A DNA stretch of 62,096 nt, from contig JANRLV010000005.1 of the NCBI GenBank assembly GCA_033762195.1, positions 1 to 62,096 of the forward strand. Direction: 5' to 3'. Below are positions 41,851-51,740 of this stretch, in pieces; the stretch's first letter is position 1; each line of letters starts with the position of its first letter. Source of the stretch: SpSt-398 sp033762195 (GTDB lineage Bacteria > Bacteroidota > Bacteroidia > Chitinophagales > Chitinophagaceae). The translations under genes were made by a program, and so were the position numbers. Under the pieces are notes generated by a model, which made no database searches, was not told the DNA's origin, and worked only from the letters and a program-made list of their open reading frames with translations.

Positions 41851-42798
41851 TCAGTATTTCAACAAATACTGCTTTACTACCTTCCCCCATTTTTTTATCA
41901 CTTCCTCTTTCCAATTTCCATTTGACTTTGCTGCAGGCAAAAGCACTGAGCATGTCTCATTTTTATCAGATACGGACCAGGCTACCCAGCTTATTCCTCT
42001 TTCATCCATCCAACGGACATACGCATCCCATTCCACTTCATCAATGGGCCCATCACCCGTAGCTTCCATTCCGGCACATTCGGAAACAAAAATGGGAAGC
42101 CCTGCTTTAATGGCTTCATCAGTCCGGTCACGCAACCATTTCTTATGCGTACCGGCATAAAAGTGCATGGTGTACATCAGATTTTCATATCCTTTGATGG
42201 GGTCAGCTGCGGGCAACAGAATGTCCTGGTCCCATTTTGGCGAACCCACCAAAATAATATTATCCGGATCATGCTTTCTTATAGCCGCTATCACTTTTTC
42301 TGAATACGCTTTCACCTCAGGCCAGGTTTCATAATCAGGCTCATTGAAAATTTCCCATATGACATGGGGATTGTTACCATAGTCTGCTGCTAACCGGGCA
42401 AAAAAATCAACAGCCTCTTTCTCATGAATATTGTGGTCATGCCAATCCACTATCACATATACATTCTCCCGAATACAGGCTTCGATCACCCGACGCATCA
42501 GCTTTTCTGAATAACCAGGGGATTTGAGATAACCACTGTCATTGAGTTGTATTCCCATGGAAGCACGCACGACAGTGCTTTTCCATTGGGTAACCAATTC
42601 ATGTACGGCTTTTTTATTGTAAAAACGGGGCCAGAGATTGTGCCAGCCAAAACTCATTCCATGCAATACAACAGGCGCTCCCTTTTCATCTACAAGCTGT
42701 GTCCCTTTTACCGACAATTCACCATGTTCCTTAACAGGCTGCCCAAAAACGGACAGAAAAAGAACAGCAAACAAAAAGGTCAAGATTGTATTTCGCAT
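41851..42798 (-). CDS. GH5 endoglucanase-like enzyme (cellulase family, GH5_2 type)
   Basis: A 315-residue exported enzyme predicted to cut internal beta-1,4-glucosidic bonds. Signal peptide to about SVFGQ, then KGTQLVDEKGAPVVLHGMS, the strand with IVDWHDHN, the acid/base Glu in IFNEPDYE (E153) and the nucleophile Glu in FVSECAGME (E240), with the aromatic WVAWSVSDKNE platform near the end. It is the last gene of the polysaccharide operon, 6 bp after GH97. In a glucomannan or xyloglucan system it would cut glucose-containing backbone. The subfamily assignment is by pattern only. The ATG at 42798 is used; a TTG lies two codons upstream. Confidence 0.88.
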   Translation of the reverse strand: MRNTILTFLFAVLFLSVFGQPVKEHGELSVKGTQLVDEKGAPVVLHGMSFGWHNLWPRFYNKKAVHELVTQWKSTVVRASMGIQLNDSGYLKSPGYSEKLMRRVIEACIRENVYVIVDWHDHNIHEKEAVDFFARLAADYGNNPHVIWEIFNEPDYETWPEVKAYSEKVIAAIRKHDPDNIILVGSPKWDQDILLPAADPIKGYENLMYTMHFYAGTHKKWLRDRTDEAIKAGLPIFVSECAGMEATGDGPIDEVEWDAYVRWMDERGISWVAWSVSDKNETCSVLLPAAKSNGNWKEEVIKKWGKVVKQYLLKY

Positions 42799-42804
42799 GA
42801 TCAA

Positions 42805-44802
42805 TTAATTTAGGGGTGTTAGTTTAATCGCAAATCCTCCACCAGGGGCCAGGTGAAAGGTATATTTCCCGGGTGTGATCGTCCTTTCTTCGCGCATAAA
42901 ATCTGTCGCATCGCGGGTGGCATTTATTCCATCCCTAAAAATCAATGCCTGGTATTTTCCGGAAGGAAGAAAAGAAAGATCTAATTCCAGGTCTCTTTCT
43001 GTCCAGTTACCCAATGCACCAACATACCAATCCTGTCCTTTTCTTCTGGCCATCACCACATATTCTCCAAATTGCCCATCGAGCGCGCGGGTCTCATCAA
43101 AAAAAGTAGGTACAGCCGCGATAAAATCTGTGCAGGCCTGCTCTTTGGAATAAATGGTCGGATTGTCGGATAACATCTGCAAAGGCGCTTCGTAAACAAT
43201 ATACATGGCCATTTGGCTACAGCGGGTACCAAGGCTTTGTGGAAGTGAATTACTCGGTACAGCATTTTTCCGGGTGCGGTTTCTAAAAGCACCGGGGGTA
43301 TAATCCATCGGGCCTGCCATCATGCGAAGAAAGGGAAGTCGTACCGCATGTTCAGGCACCCGGTCATCGGCACTCCATTTCATATATTCCATACCCCGCA
43401 CTCCTTCAAAATTGACCACATTGGGCCAGGTGCGTTGTAAACCTTGCGGGGCAAACATGCCATGAAAATCGAGCATCAGGTGGTGCCTGGCAGCTACAGA
43501 AGCGATCTCGTAACAGGAGCTGATGGCTTTCTGGTCATTGCGGTCGATAAAATCAACCTTGAACCCTTTTACACCCATTGCCGCAAACTCGGCACAATAT
43601 TTTTCAAGGTCACGTGTGATGGCATACCAGGTAGACCAAAGTATGATGCCCACATTTTTACTTTTGGCATAACCAATGATCGCCTCAAGGTCGATTGATG
43701 CATTTCGTTTTGTCAGGTCCCAATCATCACTCCACCCTTCATCCAGTATCACATATTCAAGCCTATTCTTCGAGGCGAAATCGATATAATGTTTGTATGT
43801 CTCCGTATTGATACCGGCCTTGAAATCAACCCCGGTAATGTTCCAGTCATTCCACCAATCCCAGGCTACTTTCCCGGGTTTTATCCAGGTGGGATCCGTG
43901 ATTTTGGAGGGTTCTGACAATTGTTGCACTAAATCATTATTGAGCAGGTCCGCATCCCGGTCACTGATAGCAATGACCCTCCATGGGAAAGAACGGGTAC
44001 CGCTTGTGCGGGAAATATATTTCTCCCGGGCGGTCACCGCATAATTGATCCAGTACTTCGCCCCTGCTTCTTCCTTGGCGGGATAAGGTGCAAAAACTCC
44101 CTTTAAGGCATTTGGTCCGGATCCATCCTGCTGAATAAACATAGCCGGATAGTCCTGTACATCCGCCTCGAGTAAAACCGCTTTGAGGGTATCATTCACT
44201 ACCACCATCATGGGGAGATAGCCCAATGTATCTGTTGGAATGGCGGATACCGGCAACCGGGTATAGAATTCTTCAAACGCACAGGAATATCTTTCGCCCT
44301 GCCGTATATCTGAGGTAAAGGGGATATACAGGGTTTTATCTCCTTCAAATTTGAAATTTACATTTTCCTGCATCACTACCAGCTCGTCTTTTTTTCTGGT
44401 CACAAAGCGGTAAGCTACCCCATTGTCATAGGCCCGGAAAATAATACTATGGTCCCCTTTGCAAACCAGTTCCATTTCATTGAATTGGTTCACCACAAAA
44501 GCCTTTTTATACGCAACGGTCCGAATGGTATCTGAAACAGACCTGTTTTTAACCTTGACCACGGGGGCAGTGCCAGGGTAAATATCCCAACCCGGTCCTT
44601 CGAGGGAAAGGGGGGACGGCTCGAGGATCCGTACCCCATCATGGGTTACGGACCATTTTATACCCCCATCAAATACAACCTGGATCTGGTTCCCCTTATC
44701 GGGTGAACTCAATTGCCATGTCTTTTGTTTTTGTGCCTGTACCCCGGCCAGGGTTAACAAAAAAAAGGTGCTGAGTACAGCACGGAATAATTTTCTTTTC
44801 AT
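42805..44802 (-). CDS. GH97 glycosidase, probably retaining alpha-galactosidase
   Basis: A 665-residue Ca2+-dependent GH97 enzyme with signal peptide (cleavage near VQAQ), an N-terminal beta-super-sandwich, a TIM barrel (WDWWNDWNITGVDFKAGI, YVILDEGWSDDW) and a C-terminal beta domain. The barrel strand GVKGFKVDFIDRNDQ holds D417, the position of the nucleophile in retaining members, and E466 in VNFEGVRG is a candidate acid/base. The family splits into inverting alpha-glucosidases and retaining alpha-galactosidases; the Asp and the mannan context favour galactosidase action on galactomannan side chains. Likely periplasmic. Confidence 0.9.
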   Translation of the reverse strand: MKRKLFRAVLSTFFLLTLAGVQAQKQKTWQLSSPDKGNQIQVVFDGGIKWSVTHDGVRILEPSPLSLEGPGWDIYPGTAPVVKVKNRSVSDTIRTVAYKKAFVVNQFNEMELVCKGDHSIIFRAYDNGVAYRFVTRKKDELVVMQENVNFKFEGDKTLYIPFTSDIRQGERYSCAFEEFYTRLPVSAIPTDTLGYLPMMVVVNDTLKAVLLEADVQDYPAMFIQQDGSGPNALKGVFAPYPAKEEAGAKYWINYAVTAREKYISRTSGTRSFPWRVIAISDRDADLLNNDLVQQLSEPSKITDPTWIKPGKVAWDWWNDWNITGVDFKAGINTETYKHYIDFASKNRLEYVILDEGWSDDWDLTKRNASIDLEAIIGYAKSKNVGIILWSTWYAITRDLEKYCAEFAAMGVKGFKVDFIDRNDQKAISSCYEIASVAARHHLMLDFHGMFAPQGLQRTWPNVVNFEGVRGMEYMKWSADDRVPEHAVRLPFLRMMAGPMDYTPGAFRNRTRKNAVPSNSLPQSLGTRCSQMAMYIVYEAPLQMLSDNPTIYSKEQACTDFIAAVPTFFDETRALDGQFGEYVVMARRKGQDWYVGALGNWTERDLELDLSFLPSGKYQALIFRDGINATRDATDFMREERTITPGKYTFHLAPGGGFAIKLTPLN

Positions 44803-44803
44803 C

Positions 44804-45886
44804 CTATTTCCATTTCATGAATGATTGAATGACCGGCACCAGTTCAGCCGAGATTTGCGCATGTTCATCTACGGAAGGGTGGTAGTCACATCCGCCAATG
44901 TAGGACTTCTCAAAAACATGAAACCTGATTTTCCTCTCCCCCTCCCCTGTTTGTTGTTCTACTACGGCCCTTATACTTGACCGGTGGAATTCGCGGAGCC
45001 GCGTGTCCGCCATAGGACTACTGAGTAATAATATCTTCGCTTTGGGATAATATCCCCGTATCCGTTTTACAAACAGGATATAATTGCTTACAAAACGGGC
45101 AGAATCCTGAATGCCATCATTTTGTCCCAAACAAATTGTCACCAGATCAGGTTGGTAACGACTAAAATTCCATTGAATCGTATCATTGCGCATGCTCACC
45201 TTATCATACACCTGCGGCATAAGAATCTCCATATTGCAACAACTCCGTATCAACCCGATTCCGGAAACCGAAGAAAGGTGAACATTGGCGTTCAGGTTCC
45301 TGGACATCACTGCACCATAACTCAGCCAGGCATTGTGCTGGTCCTGCCATTTCCCTTTACCACATGGGATACCGGACAGATCGGCGCTGGCCCCGCAGGT
45401 AATGGAGTTTCCGATACACTCGATCTTTCGCTTGGGGGCTTTGGCGGGTTTTACCAACCGCGCGCAACGGACTCCGGCAAATTCAAGGTAGCCGATATTG
45501 GCCTCTGTATTCTTACAAAGTATGACCGAGTGAATGTCTACATCCATTAGCCACTCCTTCACAGAAATAGTGTCTCTTTTTCCCTTGGTTTGCATTCTGA
45601 TCTCGCGCCCATCCACCACCAACTCGAGGTAATTCTGGTTACTTCCCCACAATTGTTCATCCTGCAGATAGATCAGCGCATCCTCCCCAGTGAATCGAAA
45701 AGAGACGGTAACACCGGGTTGCCAGAACCGAGGCAATTGGGGGTTGGTAAAATCAATTCGACCCATATACCGGATACGTGGGTCATCTGGTGTATAGTAG
45801 TTCAGGTCGGAAGCGAAAATCTTTGCGCATAGGCCGCTGACCAAAATCAGCAATAAAATCCGTTGTAATGGAGCAGTCGTTTTCAT
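44804..45886 (-). CDS. CE2-like SGNH carbohydrate esterase (acetylesterase)
   Basis: A 360-residue exported esterase. After a signal peptide, residues 35-145 form a jelly-roll domain (IRYMGRIDFTNPQLPRFWQPG ... GREIRMQTKGKRD), then an SGNH hydrolase domain with the catalytic Ser in IECIGNSITCGA (S161), the block III-like VTICLGQNDG and the terminal DYHPSVDEH (D334, H336). This two-domain order is typical of CE2 deacetylases. In the mannan operon it probably removes O-acetyl groups from glucomannan. It ends 1 bp before GH97 and starts 10 bp after GH31. Confidence 0.85.
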   Translation of the reverse strand: MKTTAPLQRILLLILVSGLCAKIFASDLNYYTPDDPRIRYMGRIDFTNPQLPRFWQPGVTVSFRFTGEDALIYLQDEQLWGSNQNYLELVVDGREIRMQTKGKRDTISVKEWLMDVDIHSVILCKNTEANIGYLEFAGVRCARLVKPAKAPKRKIECIGNSITCGASADLSGIPCGKGKWQDQHNAWLSYGAVMSRNLNANVHLSSVSGIGLIRSCCNMEILMPQVYDKVSMRNDTIQWNFSRYQPDLVTICLGQNDGIQDSARFVSNYILFVKRIRGYYPKAKILLLSSPMADTRLREFHRSSIRAVVEQQTGEGERKIRFHVFEKSYIGGCDYHPSVDEHAQISAELVPVIQSFMKWK

Positions 45887-45896
45887 GATCCGTTCC

Positions 45897-48755
45897 TCAT
45901 TTTAATTTGACCACTATTTTCTTTCCACTATAGTTGATCTTTTTACCAGATGTACCTGCCAGGTCAAATCCGGCAGGTTTCTGTGGGCTTATCATCTTTA
46001 CATAGAAAACACGGTTCCTGAGCATACCTTCAAATTCTCCTAACCGGTCACCGATGGTCAATGTTTTGGTCGCCTGATCGAAGGTGAATTCGATCTGCGC
46101 GAATTTGCCTTTTTCATAATTGTAATTCACCCCTTCATCTTCATACAGCGTGAAGGAGGCATCTTTCCCACTATATACATAAAGCGTCAGCGGATCGGCG
46201 GGTTTCTCATCCGTATACTGCAGCGAAGGCCCGGCAGGAATTATCGATCCTTCTTTTACAAATACAGGCAACTGATGATAGGGCGCCTCTGCCTGTATGG
46301 TTTGTGCGCCAGCAAAATATTTTCCGGAATAAAAATCATACCACCCCTGTCCGCCAGGCAGGTAAACAGAACGAGATACTGCTTTGTACTGATAAATGGG
46401 GTTGATCAACAAGGAAGGCCCGCACATGAATTGGTCGGATACGGACAAGGCGGCCCTGTCAACACTAAAATCCATGTTCAACCCACGGAGAATGGTATAA
46501 TCCTTATGATAGGCCCATCCGGCAAGCGAATAGTAGTACGGAAGTAACCGATAACGAAGTTGGTTATAGTACAACATGCTTTGGTAGGACTGATGTCCTT
46601 CGGGAGCAATGTTAAAAGGCTCGCGTAACGGAAATTGTCCATGAGAGCGGAACAGTGGAAGGAAACTCCCCCACTGATACCACCGTGTTTGCAATTCACG
46701 CCACTCTGCTTCATCACTTTTGTCCATCGGCACTTTGTTGTACCGTGTCTCGGTGGCAAATCCACCAATATCCAGGGTCCAGTAAGGCAATCCCGACATA
46801 GAATAATTAAGCCCTGCAATGATCTGGGTGCGCATATCTTCCCAACGCGCGCCGATATCACCACTCCAGATACTGGCGGCATAGCGTTGTGAACCGGCAA
46901 AGGCCGAGCGGGTTAGCAGGAAAACACGTTTGCTGCTGTCGCTTCCCCGTTGTCCTTCATATATACCTTTTGCATTCATCAGCGGGTAGGCATTCATGAA
47001 TTCGGCTGCTGTTCCCGATGCAAGTGGCTGCATCTGTTGTTTTCTTTTCTCAGGAGAAACATTGGAAAGAATATCGGGTTCACTGGCATCCATCCACCAG
47101 GCATCGACTTTCTTGCTAAACAGGTTTTTGTCTAATAATGCCCAAAACCCTTGCCGTGCCTTTTCATTGAATACATCGTAGAAGGTGGAAACATAACCCG
47201 GGCCAACCCAGTCTTTCTGGCGGTCGGCTATGTTGCGTGTATAGAGCCATCCATTTTTCATAAAGGCCTCATAATTGGGAATGCCTTCATAGAACTTAGG
47301 CCATACAGAGATCATAAACCGTGCATGGTATTTATTATGCAGGGTGGCGATCATACTGTCGGGTTGTGGGAAACGTGCTGGGTCAAATGCCTGGCTACCC
47401 CACTCATTTTCCTTCCAATAAAACCAGTCCTGTACAATATTGTCAATGGGAAAACGCCGCTTTCTGAATTCGGCCACGGTATTCAATACTTCATCCTGCG
47501 ACTTATACCGTTCCCGACTTTGCCAATAACCCATCGCCCACTTTGGAACAATGGGTGCCTTACCGGTCAGGTGACGGTATCCTTTGATCACGCCATCTGC
47601 ATCGGCACCCAGCACAAAATAATAATCAATTTGGCGGGCGGCTGTGGATAAAAAAGCAAAAGTGTTCACGGCCTCATCCACCGGAGGCGGCAGGAATTGG
47701 GCTGAAACATATGATTCTCCTCCATCCGGAATCCATTCCAGGCGGATATCATATTTCTTCCCCTTTTCCATGACCAGGTCAAACAACGCCGTGCCCGGGT
47801 TCCAGGCCTGACGCCATTTATCAAAAGTTAATTTCCCATTTATAAAAGCTTTGAAATAGCCTCCGTATGTGAAACGGAATTGATAGGTACCGGTTTGTCC
47901 GCCGGACAATTTTCCTTCCCAAACGATCTTCCCCGTTGCGGGTTTGAATTCCTTTGGCATTTTTCGAAGCAGGTCATTGATATAAGGATAATCGATCTCC
48001 GATTCTGCTTTTTCAAAAAGTAATTGCTCGGGTGCATTTTTATCATTGTAATAAGAGGCGGTCAGCCATCCAGCCTCCCCATGTTTACTTTCCAGTTGAA
48101 GGGCTGAAAGAGGTCGAAGGGGGCGCACATCACCGGCTTCTCCATACGAATAATTATCCCAGAGAATACCATAATTCTTGGTCGATAAAAGAAAGGGTAC
48201 AGCTACCTCTGTATTATTTTGAAAAAAAATGGTTTTTCTTCCTTTGTAATTCCAGACATCATCCTGGTGTTGTCCAAGGCCAAAATAGTATTCATTGGGG
48301 TCGGAAGAAAAATACTGGGTCAGTTTATACAAAGGTTTCCCCTCTTCCATCACAGGGACGGCTATCCGGCCCTGGTTTCTTTTTTCCGCAAGGATCGATT
48401 CGCCCGCCATGTTCTGAAAAGTAACCGCTCCCGAAGCCAGGTGTACCAGAACACGAAGCTGTTTTCCGATAAGTTCAACCTGGTTATCGGATTTGACCAC
48501 TTGAAATTCTGTGTTTACGGGAGAAAGGGTAACTACTTCGCTTTGACCGGTGGCTAATACAACGTCGGGTGCTGCTGTTACCCGTACGATCTGGTCATTG
48601 ACCCATTGTATACGCACGATCCCAATACTCCCCGACAAGGACAGATCAGGATAAACGATCACTCCATCAGATGTAGCGGTGTATCTGGGCGTCTGGCCCC
48701 AGGCCCCTGCCAGGGTGAACAGGGAAAAGGCCATCCCCCAAAAAAATCTCTTCAT
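45897..48755 (-). CDS. GH31 alpha-glycosidase with PA14 insert (alpha-xylosidase-like)
   Basis: A 952-residue exported enzyme. Signal peptide to about GAWGQ, GH31 N-terminal beta domain, then a PA14-like module inserted at about 258-352 (GKIVWEGKLSGGQTGTYQF ... FKAFINGKLTF), and the catalytic barrel with PKWAMGYWQSRERY, DNIVQDWFYWKENEWG and the nucleophile Asp of WWMDASEPD (about D556), then HGQFPLREPF and C-terminal beta domains. The PA14 insert is seen in xyloglucan alpha-xylosidases such as the Bacteroides ovatus enzyme. Alpha-xylosidase is therefore the best guess, with alpha-glucosidase or alpha-galactosidase open. Confidence 0.9.
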   Translation of the reverse strand: MKRFFWGMAFSLFTLAGAWGQTPRYTATSDGVIVYPDLSLSGSIGIVRIQWVNDQIVRVTAAPDVVLATGQSEVVTLSPVNTEFQVVKSDNQVELIGKQLRVLVHLASGAVTFQNMAGESILAEKRNQGRIAVPVMEEGKPLYKLTQYFSSDPNEYYFGLGQHQDDVWNYKGRKTIFFQNNTEVAVPFLLSTKNYGILWDNYSYGEAGDVRPLRPLSALQLESKHGEAGWLTASYYNDKNAPEQLLFEKAESEIDYPYINDLLRKMPKEFKPATGKIVWEGKLSGGQTGTYQFRFTYGGYFKAFINGKLTFDKWRQAWNPGTALFDLVMEKGKKYDIRLEWIPDGGESYVSAQFLPPPVDEAVNTFAFLSTAARQIDYYFVLGADADGVIKGYRHLTGKAPIVPKWAMGYWQSRERYKSQDEVLNTVAEFRKRRFPIDNIVQDWFYWKENEWGSQAFDPARFPQPDSMIATLHNKYHARFMISVWPKFYEGIPNYEAFMKNGWLYTRNIADRQKDWVGPGYVSTFYDVFNEKARQGFWALLDKNLFSKKVDAWWMDASEPDILSNVSPEKRKQQMQPLASGTAAEFMNAYPLMNAKGIYEGQRGSDSSKRVFLLTRSAFAGSQRYAASIWSGDIGARWEDMRTQIIAGLNYSMSGLPYWTLDIGGFATETRYNKVPMDKSDEAEWRELQTRWYQWGSFLPLFRSHGQFPLREPFNIAPEGHQSYQSMLYYNQLRYRLLPYYYSLAGWAYHKDYTILRGLNMDFSVDRAALSVSDQFMCGPSLLINPIYQYKAVSRSVYLPGGQGWYDFYSGKYFAGAQTIQAEAPYHQLPVFVKEGSIIPAGPSLQYTDEKPADPLTLYVYSGKDASFTLYEDEGVNYNYEKGKFAQIEFTFDQATKTLTIGDRLGEFEGMLRNRVFYVKMISPQKPAGFDLAGTSGKKINYSGKKIVVKLK

Positions 48756-48779
48756 ATTGGTTGCTTTGAAAGGTTATGC

Positions 48780-50519
48780 TCATGGTTTGGCTACCACCAC
48801 AAAAACTGCAGCCCTTGCCGGCACCGTCACCCGAATTCCATTGGATGTTGGCGCTGAATAGGGACTTAGCACTTTATAATTAGCCGGTCCCCCGGCAGCC
48901 AGGCTGGTACCCGTTCCATTGACCAGCGTCTTCCTCGAAAATTCACCATTGTCACCACCACCTGTTAAGGTATAATAATAGAAACGGCTACCCTTCTTAA
49001 AATTCCTGATTACTATCTCTACGGTCTTTGGATTGGCAGATTTATTAACCAATGATACGCCTGTTTCTCCAGAACTAAAAGAGGATGCATAGGATACGAT
49101 ATCGGTCTGACTTGACGTGGAGGACACCAACCGGTCACCCAGGTATTTTTGAAAGAAATACATATGATAAAAAGCGGGGCGTGGGTTCCACTTAGGTACT
49201 CCATCGGGTTCATCTCCAATATTGAACATCCCATGGTCGTCGCCGTTACTCCATCCATTGGCGAGGTCCCATCGGGCTGTGAGCCCAAATTTATTTTTGA
49301 GTGATTCGCCCAGCACCATCACGGCATGCAAGCCATTGATATGGGATACGGCTTGTTTGGATCCGGAGGAAAAGATATTCCACTCACCCAGGATCATGGG
49401 TTTTTGTGTGATCCCTGCCCCGGAAATCGTTTGTTTCACATAATCCATCATGGTTTGTGTAACTGGAATTGGAGTGTTCAGGATCACATCGGCATTGGCA
49501 TTGGTCAGGTAGGGTGTGTAGTAATTATGAACAATATAAAAATCCGGGGAATTTCCAGCCGCGGACAATAAACCACTATTCCAGGTGGTGGCTGTAGGCG
49601 TCCACCAGGATAAGGGTGCAGATTCAGACATCACGGCACCGATATAGATGGTCTTTCCGATCTCCTGCGCTGCTTTGCGCATGGAATCCGCATATACTTT
49701 AAAGTGTTGCCCATAAAGTTGACCGGAAAGAAATTCGGGCTGACCATCCTGATTGGTGGCTGTATTAATGCGATACCCGGCTTCCCAATCCCCAAAATTC
49801 TCATTTCCGATCTCCCAATATTTCGTACGTCCGTTATCATACCTCACCCATTCGGCTGCCAGATGGGCCGCGCTGGCTACCGGGTTTGGACCGGTTCCAT
49901 ACCGCGCATAACCGTAGTTGATGGTGATCATACCCTTGTTTCCTGTGGTCTGAAGCATGCTGTAATAATTGTCCACAGAAAAGGTCCAACCGGCGGTATT
50001 CTTTCCATACCAAAAACCGGCTGGAGAAGAAGTTCCGTTGGCCTGTACTAATTGGGCAGGGGCATCGGCAGGGGGTGTATTCGGCTGAGCGTTCCAGAAA
50101 AAAACATCGCTGATACTTCCTCCCGGGAAACGAATGATATGTGGATGTATTTCGGTGATATGGTTCAACAGGTCAGGTTCAGTCACCATCTGTCCCATCC
50201 AGATATTCGAATTATTCGCTGCAAAGGAACGGGGAATTTTGGTGATCACATTGCTTCGGTCAACCGTTATTGTTACTCCTGCTCCCGCCGGCACCGTGGT
50301 ATTGGTAAAGGTGCTGGGTAAGGTAAAATTGCGGGGCTCCCAATCATCCAAAAAGAAACCAATGGTGGAAGCCAGGGCGGGATCCACCTGGGGATTGACC
50401 GTGGTGGTATCACCAGGATCTGTTGGAATGGGTGTACTGTTCTTCTTCTTGCAGGCATCCAGCATGGGCCAGCAGCAGAAGAGAAAAACGGATATAAGTA
50501 GCGCATGGGTTGTTTTCAT
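48780..50519 (-). CDS. Lipoprotein glycoside hydrolase of clan GH-A (GH51/GH44-like), substrate unknown
   Basis: A 579-residue lipoprotein with lipobox MLDAC (Cys23) followed by a low-complexity linker (Ser/Thr/Pro) of about 30 residues, suggesting display on the cell surface or outer membrane. The TIM barrel has IIRFPGGSISDVFFW, an acid/base Glu in YWEIGNENFGDWE (E240) and a nucleophile Glu in PMILGEWNIFS (E379), the strand 4/strand 7 pair of clan GH-A. A beta domain ends the protein (VPARAAVFVVV). It resembles alpha-L-arabinofuranosidase-annotated proteins but is not a standard GH51. It could be an endo-acting or debranching enzyme of the mannan/xyloglucan system. Confidence 0.8.
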   Translation of the reverse strand: MKTTHALLISVFLFCCWPMLDACKKKNSTPIPTDPGDTTTVNPQVDPALASTIGFFLDDWEPRNFTLPSTFTNTTVPAGAGVTITVDRSNVITKIPRSFAANNSNIWMGQMVTEPDLLNHITEIHPHIIRFPGGSISDVFFWNAQPNTPPADAPAQLVQANGTSSPAGFWYGKNTAGWTFSVDNYYSMLQTTGNKGMITINYGYARYGTGPNPVASAAHLAAEWVRYDNGRTKYWEIGNENFGDWEAGYRINTATNQDGQPEFLSGQLYGQHFKVYADSMRKAAQEIGKTIYIGAVMSESAPLSWWTPTATTWNSGLLSAAGNSPDFYIVHNYYTPYLTNANADVILNTPIPVTQTMMDYVKQTISGAGITQKPMILGEWNIFSSGSKQAVSHINGLHAVMVLGESLKNKFGLTARWDLANGWSNGDDHGMFNIGDEPDGVPKWNPRPAFYHMYFFQKYLGDRLVSSTSSQTDIVSYASSFSSGETGVSLVNKSANPKTVEIVIRNFKKGSRFYYYTLTGGGDNGEFSRKTLVNGTGTSLAAGGPANYKVLSPYSAPTSNGIRVTVPARAAVFVVVAKP

Positions 50520-50531
50520 GTGTCAGTTTCT

Positions 50532-51740
50532 TTATTGATATTCTTTCAATAATTCTAGCATGGCCCTGGTATTGTGATAGGGACATTTCCAAAACCCGGC
50601 TTTGTCTTTTTTCATGATCGTGTGGTCCAGCATAACACCCCAATACCACTCCCCAGCTTTTTTATCCTTAATGAATTCCTGTATGAATTGCCAGGTTTGT
50701 CGCATATTAAACAGGTACTTGCCAGTACCGCTTTGTTTCCATGCCTGATAAAAACCCAATAAGGCTTCTGCCTGGGGCCAGGAATGTTTTTCCATGACAA
50801 GCTGTTGGCTTTCCGGGTCAAATTCATACCAAAGTCCGCCATCTTCATCCAATCCTCTGGCGGCGGCATCCGTAATGCGGACAGACAATTGATTGAAATG
50901 ATTTTCCCACCCTTTGTCCCCTATGGCCGCTGCACAATAAGGCAATAACCAAGCCGCTTCTATATCGTGCCCATAAGAAATGAGTTTAGACTTTGATTCC
51001 CAGTCATCATTAAAGAACAGGTGAAGGTGGCCGGTTACCGGATCCACAAAATGCCGGTCAAACAAGGCCAGCAGGTTCTGAACTCTTTCCCTGAGTTTAT
51101 CATCGGGCCATACGCTGTACAGATTTGCATAGGCTTCCACCACATGCAGGTGGGTATTCATGGTCTTGCGCTCATTCTGGTCCTTCTCACTCAGCCGCAG
51201 ATCACCGATCTCCTCCCATTGCCGGGTAAATGCTTCGATATAACCGTTCTTATCTTTATCAAAACCATACTGTTCAATCAACCGATATAATTGTATCGCC
51301 AGGTCGAGTGTTTTGGGGTCATGGCTTATGCGATAATATTCAGACAGGCCATAAATACAAAAGGCCAACCCATAGATCTGTTTTTTACCATCCAGCACAT
51401 TGCCCGTACGTCCCACTGACCAATAAACACCGCCCCATTCTTCATCTATAAAATCCCAGATGATCCCTTTTAGTGCCAGTTCAGCCATGGCCTTATACTC
51501 GGGTTTTTTTGTATGGCTGTAGGCTGCAGAAAAAGACCAGAGTACACGGCTATACATGACGATTCCCCGCGGGGCGGAAGGATCCGGTGTATCCTGAAAA
51601 TTGACCGAGCCAAACAGGTTTCCCGTTTCGGGGTCAACTACCTGCCGCAGCCAATAGCTGAGGATACTGTCCAATTCGGCAGCCAATTCCTCCCGACTGA
51701 TGGGAAGTTCTTTTCTTTCTTTTTTGGTCAGCGCTTCCAT
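50532..51740 (-). CDS. AGE-family epimerase, predicted cellobiose/mannobiose 2-epimerase
   Basis: A 402-residue (alpha/alpha)6-barrel protein without signal peptide. It follows the cellobiose 2-epimerase pattern: ILSYWLRQVVDPETGNLFGSV, GGVYWSV, the His-bearing THLHVVEAYANLY and GHDIEAAWLL segments, SWPQAEALLGF, and the terminal CPYHNTRAMLELL. In mannan pathways it converts beta-1,4-mannobiose to mannosyl-glucose at the reducing end. Its ATG overlaps the GH130 stop as TAATG, so the two enzymes of successive steps are translationally coupled, which supports the assignment over N-acylglucosamine epimerase. Confidence 0.93.
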   Translation of the reverse strand: MEALTKKERKELPISREELAAELDSILSYWLRQVVDPETGNLFGSVNFQDTPDPSAPRGIVMYSRVLWSFSAAYSHTKKPEYKAMAELALKGIIWDFIDEEWGGVYWSVGRTGNVLDGKKQIYGLAFCIYGLSEYYRISHDPKTLDLAIQLYRLIEQYGFDKDKNGYIEAFTRQWEEIGDLRLSEKDQNERKTMNTHLHVVEAYANLYSVWPDDKLRERVQNLLALFDRHFVDPVTGHLHLFFNDDWESKSKLISYGHDIEAAWLLPYCAAAIGDKGWENHFNQLSVRITDAAARGLDEDGGLWYEFDPESQQLVMEKHSWPQAEALLGFYQAWKQSGTGKYLFNMRQTWQFIQEFIKDKKAGEWYWGVMLDHTIMKKDKAGFWKCPYHNTRAMLELLKEYQ

